From: Blastococcus sp. CPCC 205250
Lineage (GTDB): Bacteria; Actinomycetota; Actinomycetes; Mycobacteriales; Geodermatophilaceae
NCBI RefSeq assembly: GCF_019799925.1
Contig: NZ_JABGCG010000008.1
Span: forward strand, 232,584-296,583
DNA: 64,000 nucleotides
Reading direction: 5' to 3'
The notes under the pieces are model-generated. The model was given only the letters and a program-made list of their open reading frames with translations. It was not told the DNA's origin and searched no databases. Of the stretch, positions 43,191 through 51,198 are shown piece by piece (the first letter of the stretch is position 1; every line of letters begins with the position of its first letter). A program made the position numbers and the translations under genes.

Positions 43191-43960
43191 GCGCGCCGGC
43201 CGCCCGGCCCGGCCCGGCCGTCGACCTCTCCGGCAGGGTCGCCCTGGTCACCGGCGGCAGCCGGGGACTGGGCCGGGAGATGGTGCTCGGCCTGGCGGCC
43301 GCCGGCGCCGACGTCGTCGTCGCCAGCCGGGACCTGGCCAGCTGCGAGAAGACCGCCGCCGAGGTGCGGGAGCAGACCGGTCGCCGGGCGCTGCCGGTGG
43401 CCGCGCACGTCGGCCGCTGGGACGCGCTCGACGAGCTGGTCGACACCGTCTACGGCGAGTTCGGCCGGGTCGACGTCCTGGTGAACAACGCCGGCATGTC
43501 GCCGGTCTACGACACCGTCGCCGACGTCAGCGAGACGCTGTTCGACAAGGTGCTGGGGGTCAACCTCAAGGGCCCGTTCCGGCTGGCCGCGCTCGTCGGC
43601 ACGCGGATGGCGGCCGGCGAGGGCGGCTCGATCGTCAACATCAGCAGCACCGGCGCCGTCCGCCCGCGGGCCGACATCGTGCCCTACGCCGCGGCCAAGG
43701 CCGGTCTCAACGCCGTCACCGTCGGGCTGGCCCACGCCTTCGGGCCGTCGGTGCGGGTCAACGGGATCATGTGCGGCACCTTCTTCACCGACGTCAGCGC
43801 GGCCTGGGACATGGAGGCCTTCGCGAAGCGGTCGGCCACCTTCGCCCTGGGGCGCGGCGGCGAGCCGCACGAGATCGTCGGCGCCTGCCTCTACCTGGCC
43901 AGTGACTGGTCGTCGTTCACCACCGGGGCGGTGCTCACCGTCGACGGTGGGCAGCCCTGA
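43187..43960 (+). CDS. SDR-family oxidoreductase (classical)
   Basis: A 257-residue SDR from GTG 43187, overlapping the CoA-transferase stop by four bases. The loop TGGSRGLGRE (22-31), strand-two end VVASRD (Arg suggests NADPH), NNAG at 100-103 and Ser153, Tyr167, Lys171 are visible. It lacks the insert and RGQGR loop of the mycofactocin-type enzymes in this window, so it should use free NADP(H). It probably reduces or oxidises a hydroxy/oxo intermediate. The amidohydrolase starts 29 bases later. Confidence 0.92.
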   Translation: MSAPAARPGPAVDLSGRVALVTGGSRGLGREMVLGLAAAGADVVVASRDLASCEKTAAEVREQTGRRALPVAAHVGRWDALDELVDTVYGEFGRVDVLVNNAGMSPVYDTVADVSETLFDKVLGVNLKGPFRLAALVGTRMAAGEGGSIVNISSTGAVRPRADIVPYAAAKAGLNAVTVGLAHAFGPSVRVNGIMCGTFFTDVSAAWDMEAFAKRSATFALGRGGEPHEIVGACLYLASDWSSFTTGAVLTVDGGQP

Positions 43961-43989
43961 TCCAGAGCCCTGACGGAGGAGGCAACCCC

Positions 43990-44817
43990 GTGATCATCGA
44001 CGTGCACTGCCACGCCTGGCCCGACGCGATCGCCGAGCGTGCGCTCGGCCCCCGCGTGCCGCAGCTGCCGCGGGTGGGCGACGGCAAGATCTCGACACTG
44101 CCCTCGGTTCTGGCGGCCTCCGGCGTGGACCGCGGCGTGCTGCTGGGCATCGCCGACACCGCCAAGTACGTCGACGGGACCAACCGCTTCGTCGGCCGCA
44201 GCCGGGGCGGCTCCCTGTTCGGCTTCGGCACGGTCCACCCCGACCTGTCGGTCGAGGAGAACCTGGCCAGCCTGCGGCGCAACGACATCCGCGGCGTGAA
44301 GCTGCACTCGCTGTTCCAGGGCTTCGCCTACTCCGACCGCCGGGTCTGGGACATCCTCGAGGGCCTGGCCGCCGACGGGATCGCCGTCATCGCGCACGTC
44401 GGCGCGGGCGGTGACAAGGAGAGCAACGAGCGGGCGACCCCCGGGATGATCCGCGACATCGTGCGGCAGTTCCCGGACCTGAAGATGGTCGCCTGCCACT
44501 TCGGCGGCTACCACAAGCTCGAGGAGGCCGAGGCCGACCTGCTCGGTGAGAACGTCTACCTGGAGACGTCGTGGCCGCCGTCGCTGGCCACCCTCGCCCC
44601 GGAGAAGGTCCGCGAGATCGCCTCCAAGCACGGCGCCGACCGGATCGTCTTCGGCTCGGACTGGCCGATGGCCGACCCCGCGAAGGAGATCGCCGCGATC
44701 AAGGCCCTCGGGCTCTCCGACGAGGTCACCGAGGGCATCCTCGGTGGGAACTTCGCCCGCCTCATGGGCATCGACCCCGACGCGCCCGCCCCCGGCCCGG
44801 TGGAGGAGTCCGCGTGA
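43990..44817 (+). CDS. Amidohydrolase-2 family protein (ACMSD-like metal hydrolase/decarboxylase)
   Basis: A 275-residue TIM-barrel protein. IDVHCHAWPD gives the HxH metal ligands, VIAHVGAGG and ACHFGGYHKLEEAE the barrel His residues, and VFGSDWPMADP the conserved Asp. Family members hydrolyse lactones and ring-cleavage products or decarboxylate (as in ACMSD and resorcylate decarboxylase). Its place just before a MenB/BadI-like crotonase suggests ring opening or processing of an oxo acid. The next gene's GTG overlaps this stop. Confidence 0.9.
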   Translation: MIIDVHCHAWPDAIAERALGPRVPQLPRVGDGKISTLPSVLAASGVDRGVLLGIADTAKYVDGTNRFVGRSRGGSLFGFGTVHPDLSVEENLASLRRNDIRGVKLHSLFQGFAYSDRRVWDILEGLAADGIAVIAHVGAGGDKESNERATPGMIRDIVRQFPDLKMVACHFGGYHKLEEAEADLLGENVYLETSWPPSLATLAPEKVREIASKHGADRIVFGSDWPMADPAKEIAAIKALGLSDEVTEGILGGNFARLMGIDPDAPAPGPVEESA

Positions 44818-45596
44818 GCGACGTCCCGGCCGGCGACGTGCTGGTCGAGCAGCGCGGCGACGCCACCTGGATCACCCTCAACCGGCCCGACCGGCGCAAC
44901 GCCTACGACCCGGACATGGCCGCGGCGATCGTGGACGCGCTGGAGGCCAGCACCCGCAGCCGGGTCGTGGTGATCACCGGCGTGCCCGGCAGCTTCTGCG
45001 CCGGCGGTGCGCTCACCGGCCTCGCCGAGCCCGACGTCACGAACATGCGCGGGCTGTACCGCGGCTCGCTGCGGCTGTTCGACGCCATCCGCAACCACCC
45101 GCGCCCGGTGGTCGCCGCAGTGAACGGCCCGGCGGCCGGCGGCGGCAACGAGCTGGTCATCGCCTGCGACCTGGCGATCGCGGCGGAGTCGGCGACCTTC
45201 GGGCAGACCGGCCCCCGGGTCGGCAGCGCGCCGGTCACCGGCGCCACCAACGTGCTGGGCGTGCAGATCGGCGAGAAGCGGGCCAAGGAGATGGCCTTCC
45301 TCTGCCGCCGCTACTCGGCCGCGCAGGCCCTGGAACTCGGCCTGGTCAACCGGGTCGTGCCGGACGACGAGCTGGTGGCCGCCGTCGACGAGCTCGTCGA
45401 GGAGATCTCCCGGCTCTCGCCGCGGTACCTGGAGATCGCCAAGGTGAGCTCGAACGTCTGGTGGAACGCCGCCCGCGACTCGTTCACCAACGGCCTGGGC
45501 ATGCTGGTGCAGGCCATCGGCAGCCCCGACATGGCCGAGGGCGCGCAGGCGTTCCTGGAGAAGCGCCGGCCGCAGTTCCCCCCGCCGGACGCGTGA
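44814..45596 (+). CDS. MenB/BadI-like crotonase, possible ring-cleaving hydrolase
   Basis: A 260-residue crotonase of the MenB/BadI clade: TFGQTGPRVGS, FLCRRYSAAQALELGLVNRV and the tail GAQAFLEKRRPQF all align with that group. BadI hydrolyses 2-ketocyclohexanecarboxyl-CoA to pimelyl-CoA; MenB closes a ring. Ser138 is kept, but the Asp two residues on (140 in BadI) is Pro140 here, and there is no Tyr in the C-terminal tail. Glu113 is kept (GGGNELVIACD) but the second hydratase Glu is absent, so it is not an ordinary hydratase. Reaction on a cyclic or beta-keto CoA ester is inferred. Confidence 0.85.
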   Translation: MSDVPAGDVLVEQRGDATWITLNRPDRRNAYDPDMAAAIVDALEASTRSRVVVITGVPGSFCAGGALTGLAEPDVTNMRGLYRGSLRLFDAIRNHPRPVVAAVNGPAAGGGNELVIACDLAIAAESATFGQTGPRVGSAPVTGATNVLGVQIGEKRAKEMAFLCRRYSAAQALELGLVNRVVPDDELVAAVDELVEEISRLSPRYLEIAKVSSNVWWNAARDSFTNGLGMLVQAIGSPDMAEGAQAFLEKRRPQFPPPDA

Positions 45597-46384
45597 GCAC
45601 CCGGATCCGCCGCAGCGAGCCGGCCCCCGGCGTGGTCCTGCTGACCATGGCCCGGCCGGAGAAGCTCAACGCGATGGACGAGCAGTTCTTCGCCGAGCTG
45701 ACCTCGACCATGCGGGGTCTCGGGCGCGACGACGGCGTGCGCGCGGCGGTCCTGACGGGGGAGGGGCGGGCCTTCTCCGCCGGCGGCGACGTCGCGACCT
45801 TCCTGGAGCTCGACGGCGACGTGGCCCGGGTCCGCCCGCACCTGCGCCGGGTGGTCGACGCGTTCACCTCCGTGGAGCGTTGCCCGGTGCCGGTGGTCGC
45901 CGCGGTCAACGGGCTGGCCTTCGGCGGCGGCACCGAGCTCGTGCTGGCCTGCGACGTCGTCCTCGCGGCCGGGTCGGCGCGGTTCGCGCTCAAGGAACCC
46001 ACGATGGGCCTGATGCCGACGTACGGCATCGTCCGCGGGCCCGAGGTGCTGGGCCGGAACTGGACCCGGCTGCTGGCGCTGACCGGGCGGGAGATCGACG
46101 CCGCCGGGGCCGAGCGCATCGGGCTGGTCCAGGAGGTGCACCCCGACGGGGAGCTCCTGGAGGCGGCCGTCGCCCGCGCCGCCGAGATGGCCGCGCACCC
46201 GGCGCTGGCCGTCCAGGTGGCCAAGGCCTTCCTCAACCGCGACACCGCCGGCGGCCTCGCCGAGTCGATCGAGGCGACCGCCCTGCTCTTCGGCACGCCC
46301 GAGCACCGGGCGGCCGCCACCGCGTTCCGCGCCGGTCGTGGCCGGTCGTCCCCGTCCACCGTCCACGAGGAGGAACAGCCATGA
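45593..46384 (+). CDS. Enoyl-CoA hydratase/isomerase family protein
   Basis: A 263-residue crotonase. Catalytic Glu115 (GGGTELVLACD) and Glu135 (FALKEPTMGL) are both present, and GEGRAFSAGGDVATFLEL is the oxyanion loop, so true hydratase activity is likely. GTG 45593 overlaps the MenB/BadI-like gene's stop; its own stop overlaps the SDR start (46381). It probably acts on the open-chain product of the preceding enzyme. Confidence 0.92.
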   Translation: MSTRIRRSEPAPGVVLLTMARPEKLNAMDEQFFAELTSTMRGLGRDDGVRAAVLTGEGRAFSAGGDVATFLELDGDVARVRPHLRRVVDAFTSVERCPVPVVAAVNGLAFGGGTELVLACDVVLAAGSARFALKEPTMGLMPTYGIVRGPEVLGRNWTRLLALTGREIDAAGAERIGLVQEVHPDGELLEAAVARAAEMAAHPALAVQVAKAFLNRDTAGGLAESIEATALLFGTPEHRAAATAFRAGRGRSSPSTVHEEEQP

Positions 46385-47238
46385 CAGGGCATCGGGGGAA
46401 GGTCGTCCTGGTCACCGGGGCCGCCCGCGGCCAGGGCCGCGCGCACGCGGTGGCCTTCGCCCGCGAGGGCGCCGACGTGATCGCCGTCGACATCGACACC
46501 CAGATCGACTCGGTGCCCTACGGCCTCGCGGACGCCGCCGACATGCGTGAGACGGTCGCGCAGGTCGAGGCGCTGGACCGGCGGATCGTCGCCCGTACCG
46601 CCGACGTCCGGGACGGCGCCGCGCTGGCCGCCGCGGTCGCCGACGGGCTGGCCACCTTCGGACAGGTCGACACCCTCGTCGCCAATGCGGGGATCTTCTC
46701 GCAGGCCTCCTTCTGGGAGCTGGGCGAGCAGCAGTTCCGCGACGTCCTCGAGGTCAACCTGCTGGGCGTCTGGCGGGCGATGACCGCGGTCGCACCGCAC
46801 ATGATCGAGCGGCAGCGCGGGTCGATGGTGCTCGTCTCGTCCGTCAACGGTCTGCGCGGCAACCCCGGAGCGGCGCACTACGCCGCCAGCAAGCACGGCG
46901 TTCTCGGGCTGATGAAGAGCGCCGCGCTGGAGCTCGGGCCGCACGGCGTCCGGGTGAACGCGGTCTGCCCCGGGCTGGTGGACACGCCGATGACCAACTG
47001 GCCGGGGCTCTACGACAAGATGGCCGGCCGGCCGGGCGGCACGCGGACGGACTTCGAGTCCGCCGCCCTGCACTACGGGATCCTGCGCGGCCAGGGCGCC
47101 CTCGGCCCGGAGGCCATCGCCGACGCGGCGGTGTGGCTGGCCTCCGACGGCGCGTACGGCGTCACCGGTCAGGCGTTCCCGATCGACGCCGGCCACCTGG
47201 CGATGCCGGGCTTCAACCCGTCGCCGGCCCGCCCCTGA
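46381..47238 (+). CDS. Mycofactocin-coupled SDR-family oxidoreductase
   Basis: A 285-residue SDR with TGAARGQGRAHAVAFA (12-27), the cofactor-burying insert VDIDTQIDSVPYGLADA and active-site Ser153, Tyr167 and Lys171. The extended C-terminal part (LYDKMAGRPGGTRTDF, HYGILRGQGALGPEA) is larger than in the 26997 copy and matches the broken copy at 4326-4603. It should oxidise a secondary alcohol with bound NAD and mycofactocin. It is the last gene of the long rightward series; the perfect hairpin at 47275 follows. Confidence 0.92.
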   Translation: MTGHRGKVVLVTGAARGQGRAHAVAFAREGADVIAVDIDTQIDSVPYGLADAADMRETVAQVEALDRRIVARTADVRDGAALAAAVADGLATFGQVDTLVANAGIFSQASFWELGEQQFRDVLEVNLLGVWRAMTAVAPHMIERQRGSMVLVSSVNGLRGNPGAAHYAASKHGVLGLMKSAALELGPHGVRVNAVCPGLVDTPMTNWPGLYDKMAGRPGGTRTDFESAALHYGILRGQGALGPEAIADAAVWLASDGAYGVTGQAFPIDAGHLAMPGFNPSPARP

Positions 47239-47274
47239 CGGCCGGCGCGACGCGGCACCGCCGCCCCGTCGCGC

Positions 47275-47302
47275 CCGGTGCCGCGCTGCAGCGCGGCACC
47301 GG
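47275..47302. terminator. Bidirectional 12-bp hairpin between convergent operons
   Basis: CCGGTGCCGCGC-TGCA-GCGCGGCACCGG is a perfect 28-base palindrome. It lies between the ends of the rightward (47238) and leftward (47405) units and can terminate both. No gene is visible in the rest of this gap. Confidence 0.75.
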
Positions 47303-47404
47303 GGACCGCACCGCGGCAGCACCGCGTGCGGTCGCCCCCCGCACGCACGGTGCCCGTCGGCGCGGCCACCGTCCTGCCGGGGTGGGGCGCGGGCCGGTCG
47401 CGGC

Positions 47405-48001
47405 TCAGCTGCGGTAGGTGCCCCAGGTCGGCGCGGTCTCCGGGTAGTCGGCGGCCTCGGGCTCGGTGCCGGGCCAGCGCATGCGCTCGGCGCTGCCGAA
47501 GCTCTCGGCCATCCGGTCGGCCGGGACGGCGTACATGAAGGTGATCGAGCGCCGGGCGAACAGCCACCGGCCGTCGACGCGCCGGTAGTCGTCCTCGTAG
47601 CGGTAGGAGGCCTGGACGAGCGTCCGCCGGGTGGCCAGCTCCGCGTGCCCGTGCGACCAGCCCGTCGCCGTCCCGTCGCCGTGCAGCCGGACCACCCCGG
47701 GGTGCGGGGTGTGCAGCATGGTCCGGTAGGTGTCGAAGCTCGCGACGTAGGCGGCGCGGATCGCCTCGGCCCCCGTCACGGCCACCCCGCGGCGCTCGAA
47801 GACGCCGTCGGGGGTGTACATCGCGACCAGTGCGTCGATGGCGTGGTCGTCCACGGCCCGGGCGTAGAGCACGCCGAGGTCGGCGATCGCCTGCCGGTCG
47901 GCCTGGTCGCCGACGACCCGGGCCAGCGCCGCCCAGTCCTCCCCGGGCAGCGCCGGCACGGTGGTCAGCGCGGCGGTGACGGCGGGCAGGTCCAGGCTCA
48001 C
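47405..48001 (-). CDS. SnoaL-like / NTF2-fold protein
   Basis: GTG 48001 gives 198 residues, overlapping the thioesterase stop by four bases. After a 35-residue N-terminal helix region come NTF2-fold segments: RQAIADLGVLYARAVDDHAI, DALVAMYTPDGVFERRGVAV, GAEAIRAAYVASFDTYR and YRRVDGRWLFARRSITFMYA. It belongs to the same broad family as 29206 and 56021. The role may be isomerase, dehydratase or binding protein; no catalytic dyad can be assigned from sequence alone. It is last in the ligase-hydratase-thioesterase unit. Confidence 0.85.
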   Translation of the reverse strand: MSLDLPAVTAALTTVPALPGEDWAALARVVGDQADRQAIADLGVLYARAVDDHAIDALVAMYTPDGVFERRGVAVTGAEAIRAAYVASFDTYRTMLHTPHPGVVRLHGDGTATGWSHGHAELATRRTLVQASYRYEDDYRRVDGRWLFARRSITFMYAVPADRMAESFGSAERMRWPGTEPEAADYPETAPTWGTYRS

Positions 48002-48420
48002 GCCGCGGCCCCCTCCGGCGTGGGCAGCGTGCGCAGGACGTCCATGAGGACGTCGGGGATCGCCGCCTTGCCGCCCTCGGTCGTCCGGCAGACGAAGGTC
48101 ATCGTGCCGTGGGTGACCACCTCGTCGCCGCGCAGGAAGTCGAACCCGACGGTGTAGGACGACGACCCGACCCGGTCGAGGACCAGCCGGACGGTGAGCT
48201 CGTCGAAGACGCGGACCATCGCCTTGTACGTGCACTCGGAGTGCACGCCCACGGTCATGAACCCGTGCTGCTCGGCCAGCTCGCCCGACCGGAGGCCGTG
48301 GGAGTACAGCCAGGTGCTGTAGGCCCGCTCCATCCACGGGTAGTAAATGGCGAAGTACGCGATGCCGACGGTGTCGCAGTCGCCGTAGGACAGCTGGAAG
48401 CGCTGCACGGGATCGCTCAC
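47998..48420 (-). CDS. Acyl-CoA thioesterase (4HBT hot-dog)
   Basis: A 140-residue single hot-dog protein from GTG 48420. QLSYGDCDTVGIAYFAIYYP contains the catalytic acid of the 4-hydroxybenzoyl-CoA thioesterase type (D near residue 17, replacing the usual DxxG arrangement), followed by YPWMERAYSTWLYSHGLRSG. SECTYKAMVRVFDELTVRLV is the second strand pair. It should release a free acid from a CoA ester made in this cluster. Starts and stops of this gene and both neighbours overlap by four bases. Confidence 0.9.
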   Translation of the reverse strand: MSDPVQRFQLSYGDCDTVGIAYFAIYYPWMERAYSTWLYSHGLRSGELAEQHGFMTVGVHSECTYKAMVRVFDELTVRLVLDRVGSSSYTVGFDFLRGDEVVTHGTMTFVCRTTEGGKAAIPDVLMDVLRTLPTPEGAAA

Positions 48421-48845
48421 GACAGCACCACCGTCGCCGTCCCGGAGACGACGGCCGCGCCGTCGCCGCCGCCGCCGTCGACGACCTCGAGGACGACGTC
48501 GCAGTCGGCCAGCCGGGCGCCGTCCTCCTCGCGCACCGCGGTGACCGTGGCCCGCACCCGCAGGTGGTGGCCGGCCAGCACGTTGCCGAGGAATCGCACC
48601 CGCAGCCGGCGCAGCCGGTCGGGGCCGCCGGCCCAGGCGGTGACGGCGTTCATGACGTAGCCCATGTTGAGCGGGCCCTGGTTGACCGGCCGGTCACCCA
48701 TGCCGAGGGCCTGCAGCGTCTCGACGTCCCAGTGGATCGCGGTGGGGTCGGACAGCAGCGCCGCCATCGTCTTCATCTTCTCGGCGCTGACCGAGGGCAC
48801 CTCGTACCCCGGCAGCTCGGTGCCCACCTCGGCGGCGGTCGTCAT
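48417..48845 (-). CDS. MaoC-like hot-dog hydratase subunit
   Basis: A 142-residue protein from ATG 48845. TAIHWDVETLQALGMGDRPV and NQGPLNMGYVMNAVTAWAGG fit the catalytic half of MaoC hydratases (Asp/His pair within IHWD and the following loop), while VRFLGNVLAGHHLRVRATVT is the second strand set. It overlaps the preceding FAS1-like gene by four bases. I infer that the two form a heteromeric hydratase like the ChsH1/ChsH2 or HadAB types. Confidence 0.85.
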   Translation of the reverse strand: MTTAAEVGTELPGYEVPSVSAEKMKTMAALLSDPTAIHWDVETLQALGMGDRPVNQGPLNMGYVMNAVTAWAGGPDRLRRLRVRFLGNVLAGHHLRVRATVTAVREEDGARLADCDVVLEVVDGGGGDGAAVVSGTATVVLS

Positions 48846-49315
48846 GCGTCCCTCCGGGGGAAGACGATGGAGTTCCAGCAGGTGGCGACGTGCGCGCCGG
48901 GGGCTGCTCCCGAGGCGATCTCGTGCAGGTCCATCGAGTAGCCCACGATGTCGAAGGCACCGGTGCGGCGGCCCACCTTGCGCTGCGCCGACACGATGCC
49001 GCCGCTCACCCGGTAGCTGGCGCCGACCCGGAGCGGCCGGTGCAGCGTCGTCTCGTGCTCGCCGAACACCGGCCCGTCGGCCGCGGTCGCGCCGAACCAG
49101 GCGAACAGCTCGTCCCAGGTGATGCCCATGGCGCCGGTGGCCGCCATCCACGCGAACAGGGGGTGGGCCACCTGGTCGCCGCCGGCCCGCAGCGAGGGCG
49201 GCTCGGCGAGGACGGTGTCGGCCAGGAGCCAGGCCCGCCAGGGCGAGACGGTGTACGTCCCGCCGGGGAAGGCCCGGCCCACCTGCCCGTCGAGGTCGGC
49301 CTCGGCGAAGCCCAC
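48842..49315 (-). CDS. FAS1-like dehydratase-domain hot-dog protein
   Basis: A 157-residue protein from GTG 49315, which follows directly on the ligase stop (TGAGTG). FPGGTYTVSPWRAWLLADTV, VAHPLFAWMAATGAMGITWD, FGEHETTLHRPLRVGASYRV and GGIVSAQRKVGRRTGAFDIV match the N-terminal, substrate-binding half of MaoC/FAS1-type dehydratases. It probably lacks catalysis alone and pairs with the 48417-48845 product. Confidence 0.85.
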   Translation of the reverse strand: MGFAEADLDGQVGRAFPGGTYTVSPWRAWLLADTVLAEPPSLRAGGDQVAHPLFAWMAATGAMGITWDELFAWFGATAADGPVFGEHETTLHRPLRVGASYRVSGGIVSAQRKVGRRTGAFDIVGYSMDLHEIASGAAPGAHVATCWNSIVFPRRDA

Positions 49316-50869
49316 TCAGACCCCCCGGTCCCGCTCGGCCCAGTAGGGCGTGCGCAGCTCGCGCTTGAGGATCTTGCCGGTGGGGGCCTTGGGCAGCTCG
49401 CCGACGAAGTCCACCGAGCGGGGCTTCTGGTAGCTGGCCAGGTGCTTCTTGGCCTCCTCGATGATGTCCTGCTCGGTGGCGCTCTGGCCGGGCTTGAGGA
49501 CGACGACGGCCTTGACGGTCTCGCCCCACTCGTCGTCGGGGATGCCGAACACCGCGCACTCCAGCACCGCGGGGTGCTGGTTGATGGCCTCCTCGACCTG
49601 CACGGAGTAGATGTTCTCCCCGCCGGAGATGATCATGTCCTTGGCGCGGTCGACGATGAAGACGTACCGGTCCTCGTCCCACGTCGCCATGTCGCCGGTC
49701 CACATCCACCCGTCGTGGATGGTCTGCGCGGTGAGCTCGGGCTGGTTGAGGTAGCCGATCATGTTCTGCTCGCCGCGGACGACGATCTGCCCGGCCGTCC
49801 TGCCGTCCCGCGGGACGTCGTTGCCCTGCTCGTCCACGACCCGGATCTGGGCGGTGAAGCCCTCGCGGCCGCAGGAGCGCAACCGCTCGGGGTGGATGCC
49901 GTTGACGGCGTTGACGTGGTCCTCCTGCGAGAGGAACGTCATCCCCGCGCCCTCGGTCTGCCCGTAGCCCTGGATCATCGTGCAGGGGAAGTTGTCCATC
50001 GCCGCGCGCACGACCGACGACGGCATGGGCCCGCCGCCGTACTGGAAGTTGCGCAGGCTGGAGAGGTCGTAGCTGGCGAAGTCCGGGACGGCCATCATCC
50101 AGTTGATCATCGTGGTGATGCCCAGGAAGGCCGAGACCTTCTCCTCCTGGATGATCTCCAGCGCCTGCTTGGCCTCGAAGTTCACCAGGACCAGCGGGCA
50201 GCCGTGCCGGTTGTAGTTCATCGCCAGCACGATCGGGATGTGGTACATCTGCCCGGTCAGCATGTAGACGTCGCTGGGCACGATCCGCTCGGCCACCGTC
50301 TGCGCCAGCATCATCGCCCCCGCGCTGCGGTGGGTGTGCATGGCGCCCTTGCTCTTCCCGGTGGTGCCGCCGGTGTAGAGGATGAAGAACGGGTCGTCGT
50401 CCAGCACGGAGGACACCCAGATCGGCTCCTCGTCGCTGGCGGCCTCCACGAACTGCGCGAAGGTGCCGTCGCTCTTCTCGCCGAACTGGAGCCAGTGCTC
50501 GACGTCGACGTCGCGCTGCAGCTGCTCGACGGCGGCGCCGAACTCGTCCTGGCTGATGACCACCTTCGGTGAGGCGTCCCGGACGATCGTCGCCAGCTCC
50601 TCGCCGGCCAGCCGCCAGTTCAGCGGCTGCAGCACCAGGCCGGCCCGGCCGGCGGCGAAGTAGAGCGCCATGAACTCCGCGCAGTTGCGCGAGAGGACGC
50701 CGAACCGGTCGCCCTTCTCCAGGCCGAGGCCGCGCAGGCCGTTGGCCAGCCGGCGGACGAGCCCGTCGAACTCGGCGTAGGTCAGGCGACGGCTGTTCGG
50801 CACGTCGATGACCGCCTCGTTCCGCGGGGTCAGCGCGGCCCACTTGGCCGGGATCAGTCCCTGGTTCAT
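49316..50869 (-). CDS. AMP-dependent acid-CoA ligase
   Basis: From ATG 50869 (GAGAGAGG upstream) the ligase has 517 residues; a longer frame to 50905 adds unsupported residues. Motifs are FFILYTGGTTGKSKGAMHTH, GYGQTEGAGMTFL, DGWMWTGDMATWDEDRYVFI, VDRAKDMIISGGENIYSVQV and the C-terminal PKAPTGKILKREL with the catalytic Lys. It activates a carboxylic acid with ATP and CoA. It heads the leftward operon and is divergent from the sugar-type importer; the repeated CCATATGCAT site lies 59 bases upstream. Confidence 0.94.
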   Translation of the reverse strand: MNQGLIPAKWAALTPRNEAVIDVPNSRRLTYAEFDGLVRRLANGLRGLGLEKGDRFGVLSRNCAEFMALYFAAGRAGLVLQPLNWRLAGEELATIVRDASPKVVISQDEFGAAVEQLQRDVDVEHWLQFGEKSDGTFAQFVEAASDEEPIWVSSVLDDDPFFILYTGGTTGKSKGAMHTHRSAGAMMLAQTVAERIVPSDVYMLTGQMYHIPIVLAMNYNRHGCPLVLVNFEAKQALEIIQEEKVSAFLGITTMINWMMAVPDFASYDLSSLRNFQYGGGPMPSSVVRAAMDNFPCTMIQGYGQTEGAGMTFLSQEDHVNAVNGIHPERLRSCGREGFTAQIRVVDEQGNDVPRDGRTAGQIVVRGEQNMIGYLNQPELTAQTIHDGWMWTGDMATWDEDRYVFIVDRAKDMIISGGENIYSVQVEEAINQHPAVLECAVFGIPDDEWGETVKAVVVLKPGQSATEQDIIEEAKKHLASYQKPRSVDFVGELPKAPTGKILKRELRTPYWAERDRGV

Positions 50870-51198
50870 GTGACCTCTCTCGTCTCGGCAGGTGTGACCC
50901 GCCACACACGCGATGTGACTCGGCGAACCATATGCATATTTGGCCTGGGACGCCAGTCCCCGAAGTCCCGCCCGTGGCGGTCGAGACGGGGGCGTTCCCG
51001 ATCACGGGAGCGTCTCGGTGGAGCAGGTCCATTGACGTGGCCAGGAACTGTGCATTCAATACGCATCGTTAGCCGCGTCACATCCACGCACCCGCCGGTC
51101 CCGTGCCGCCGTCCCCCCGGGACCGCCCCCCAGACCGGCGTGGCTCCACCGCACCACGACTGCATCGACGCACTCGTCCCGAATCGGAGACCACGCTC
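50870..51198. other. Divergent control region between CoA ligase and ABC importer
   Basis: These 329 bases hold no gene. The left part contains the CCATATGCATATT motif (50928-50940) for the leftward ligase operon. An AT-richer stretch at about 51047-51070 (GAACTGTGCATTCAATACGC) could hold the rightward promoter of the importer. The last 120 bases are GC-rich with no recognised site; no clear Shine-Dalgarno sequence precedes ATG 51199 beyond GGAGACC. Confidence 0.5.
50928..50940. promoter_or_regulatory. CCATATGCATRTT motif, copy 1
   Basis: CCATATGCATATT contains the perfect palindrome ATATGCATAT and lies 59 bases upstream of the leftward ligase start. It matches copy 2 at 57878 at 12 of 13 positions, and its flank GGCGAACCAT recurs in the variant at 56494. 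Confidence 0.55.
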
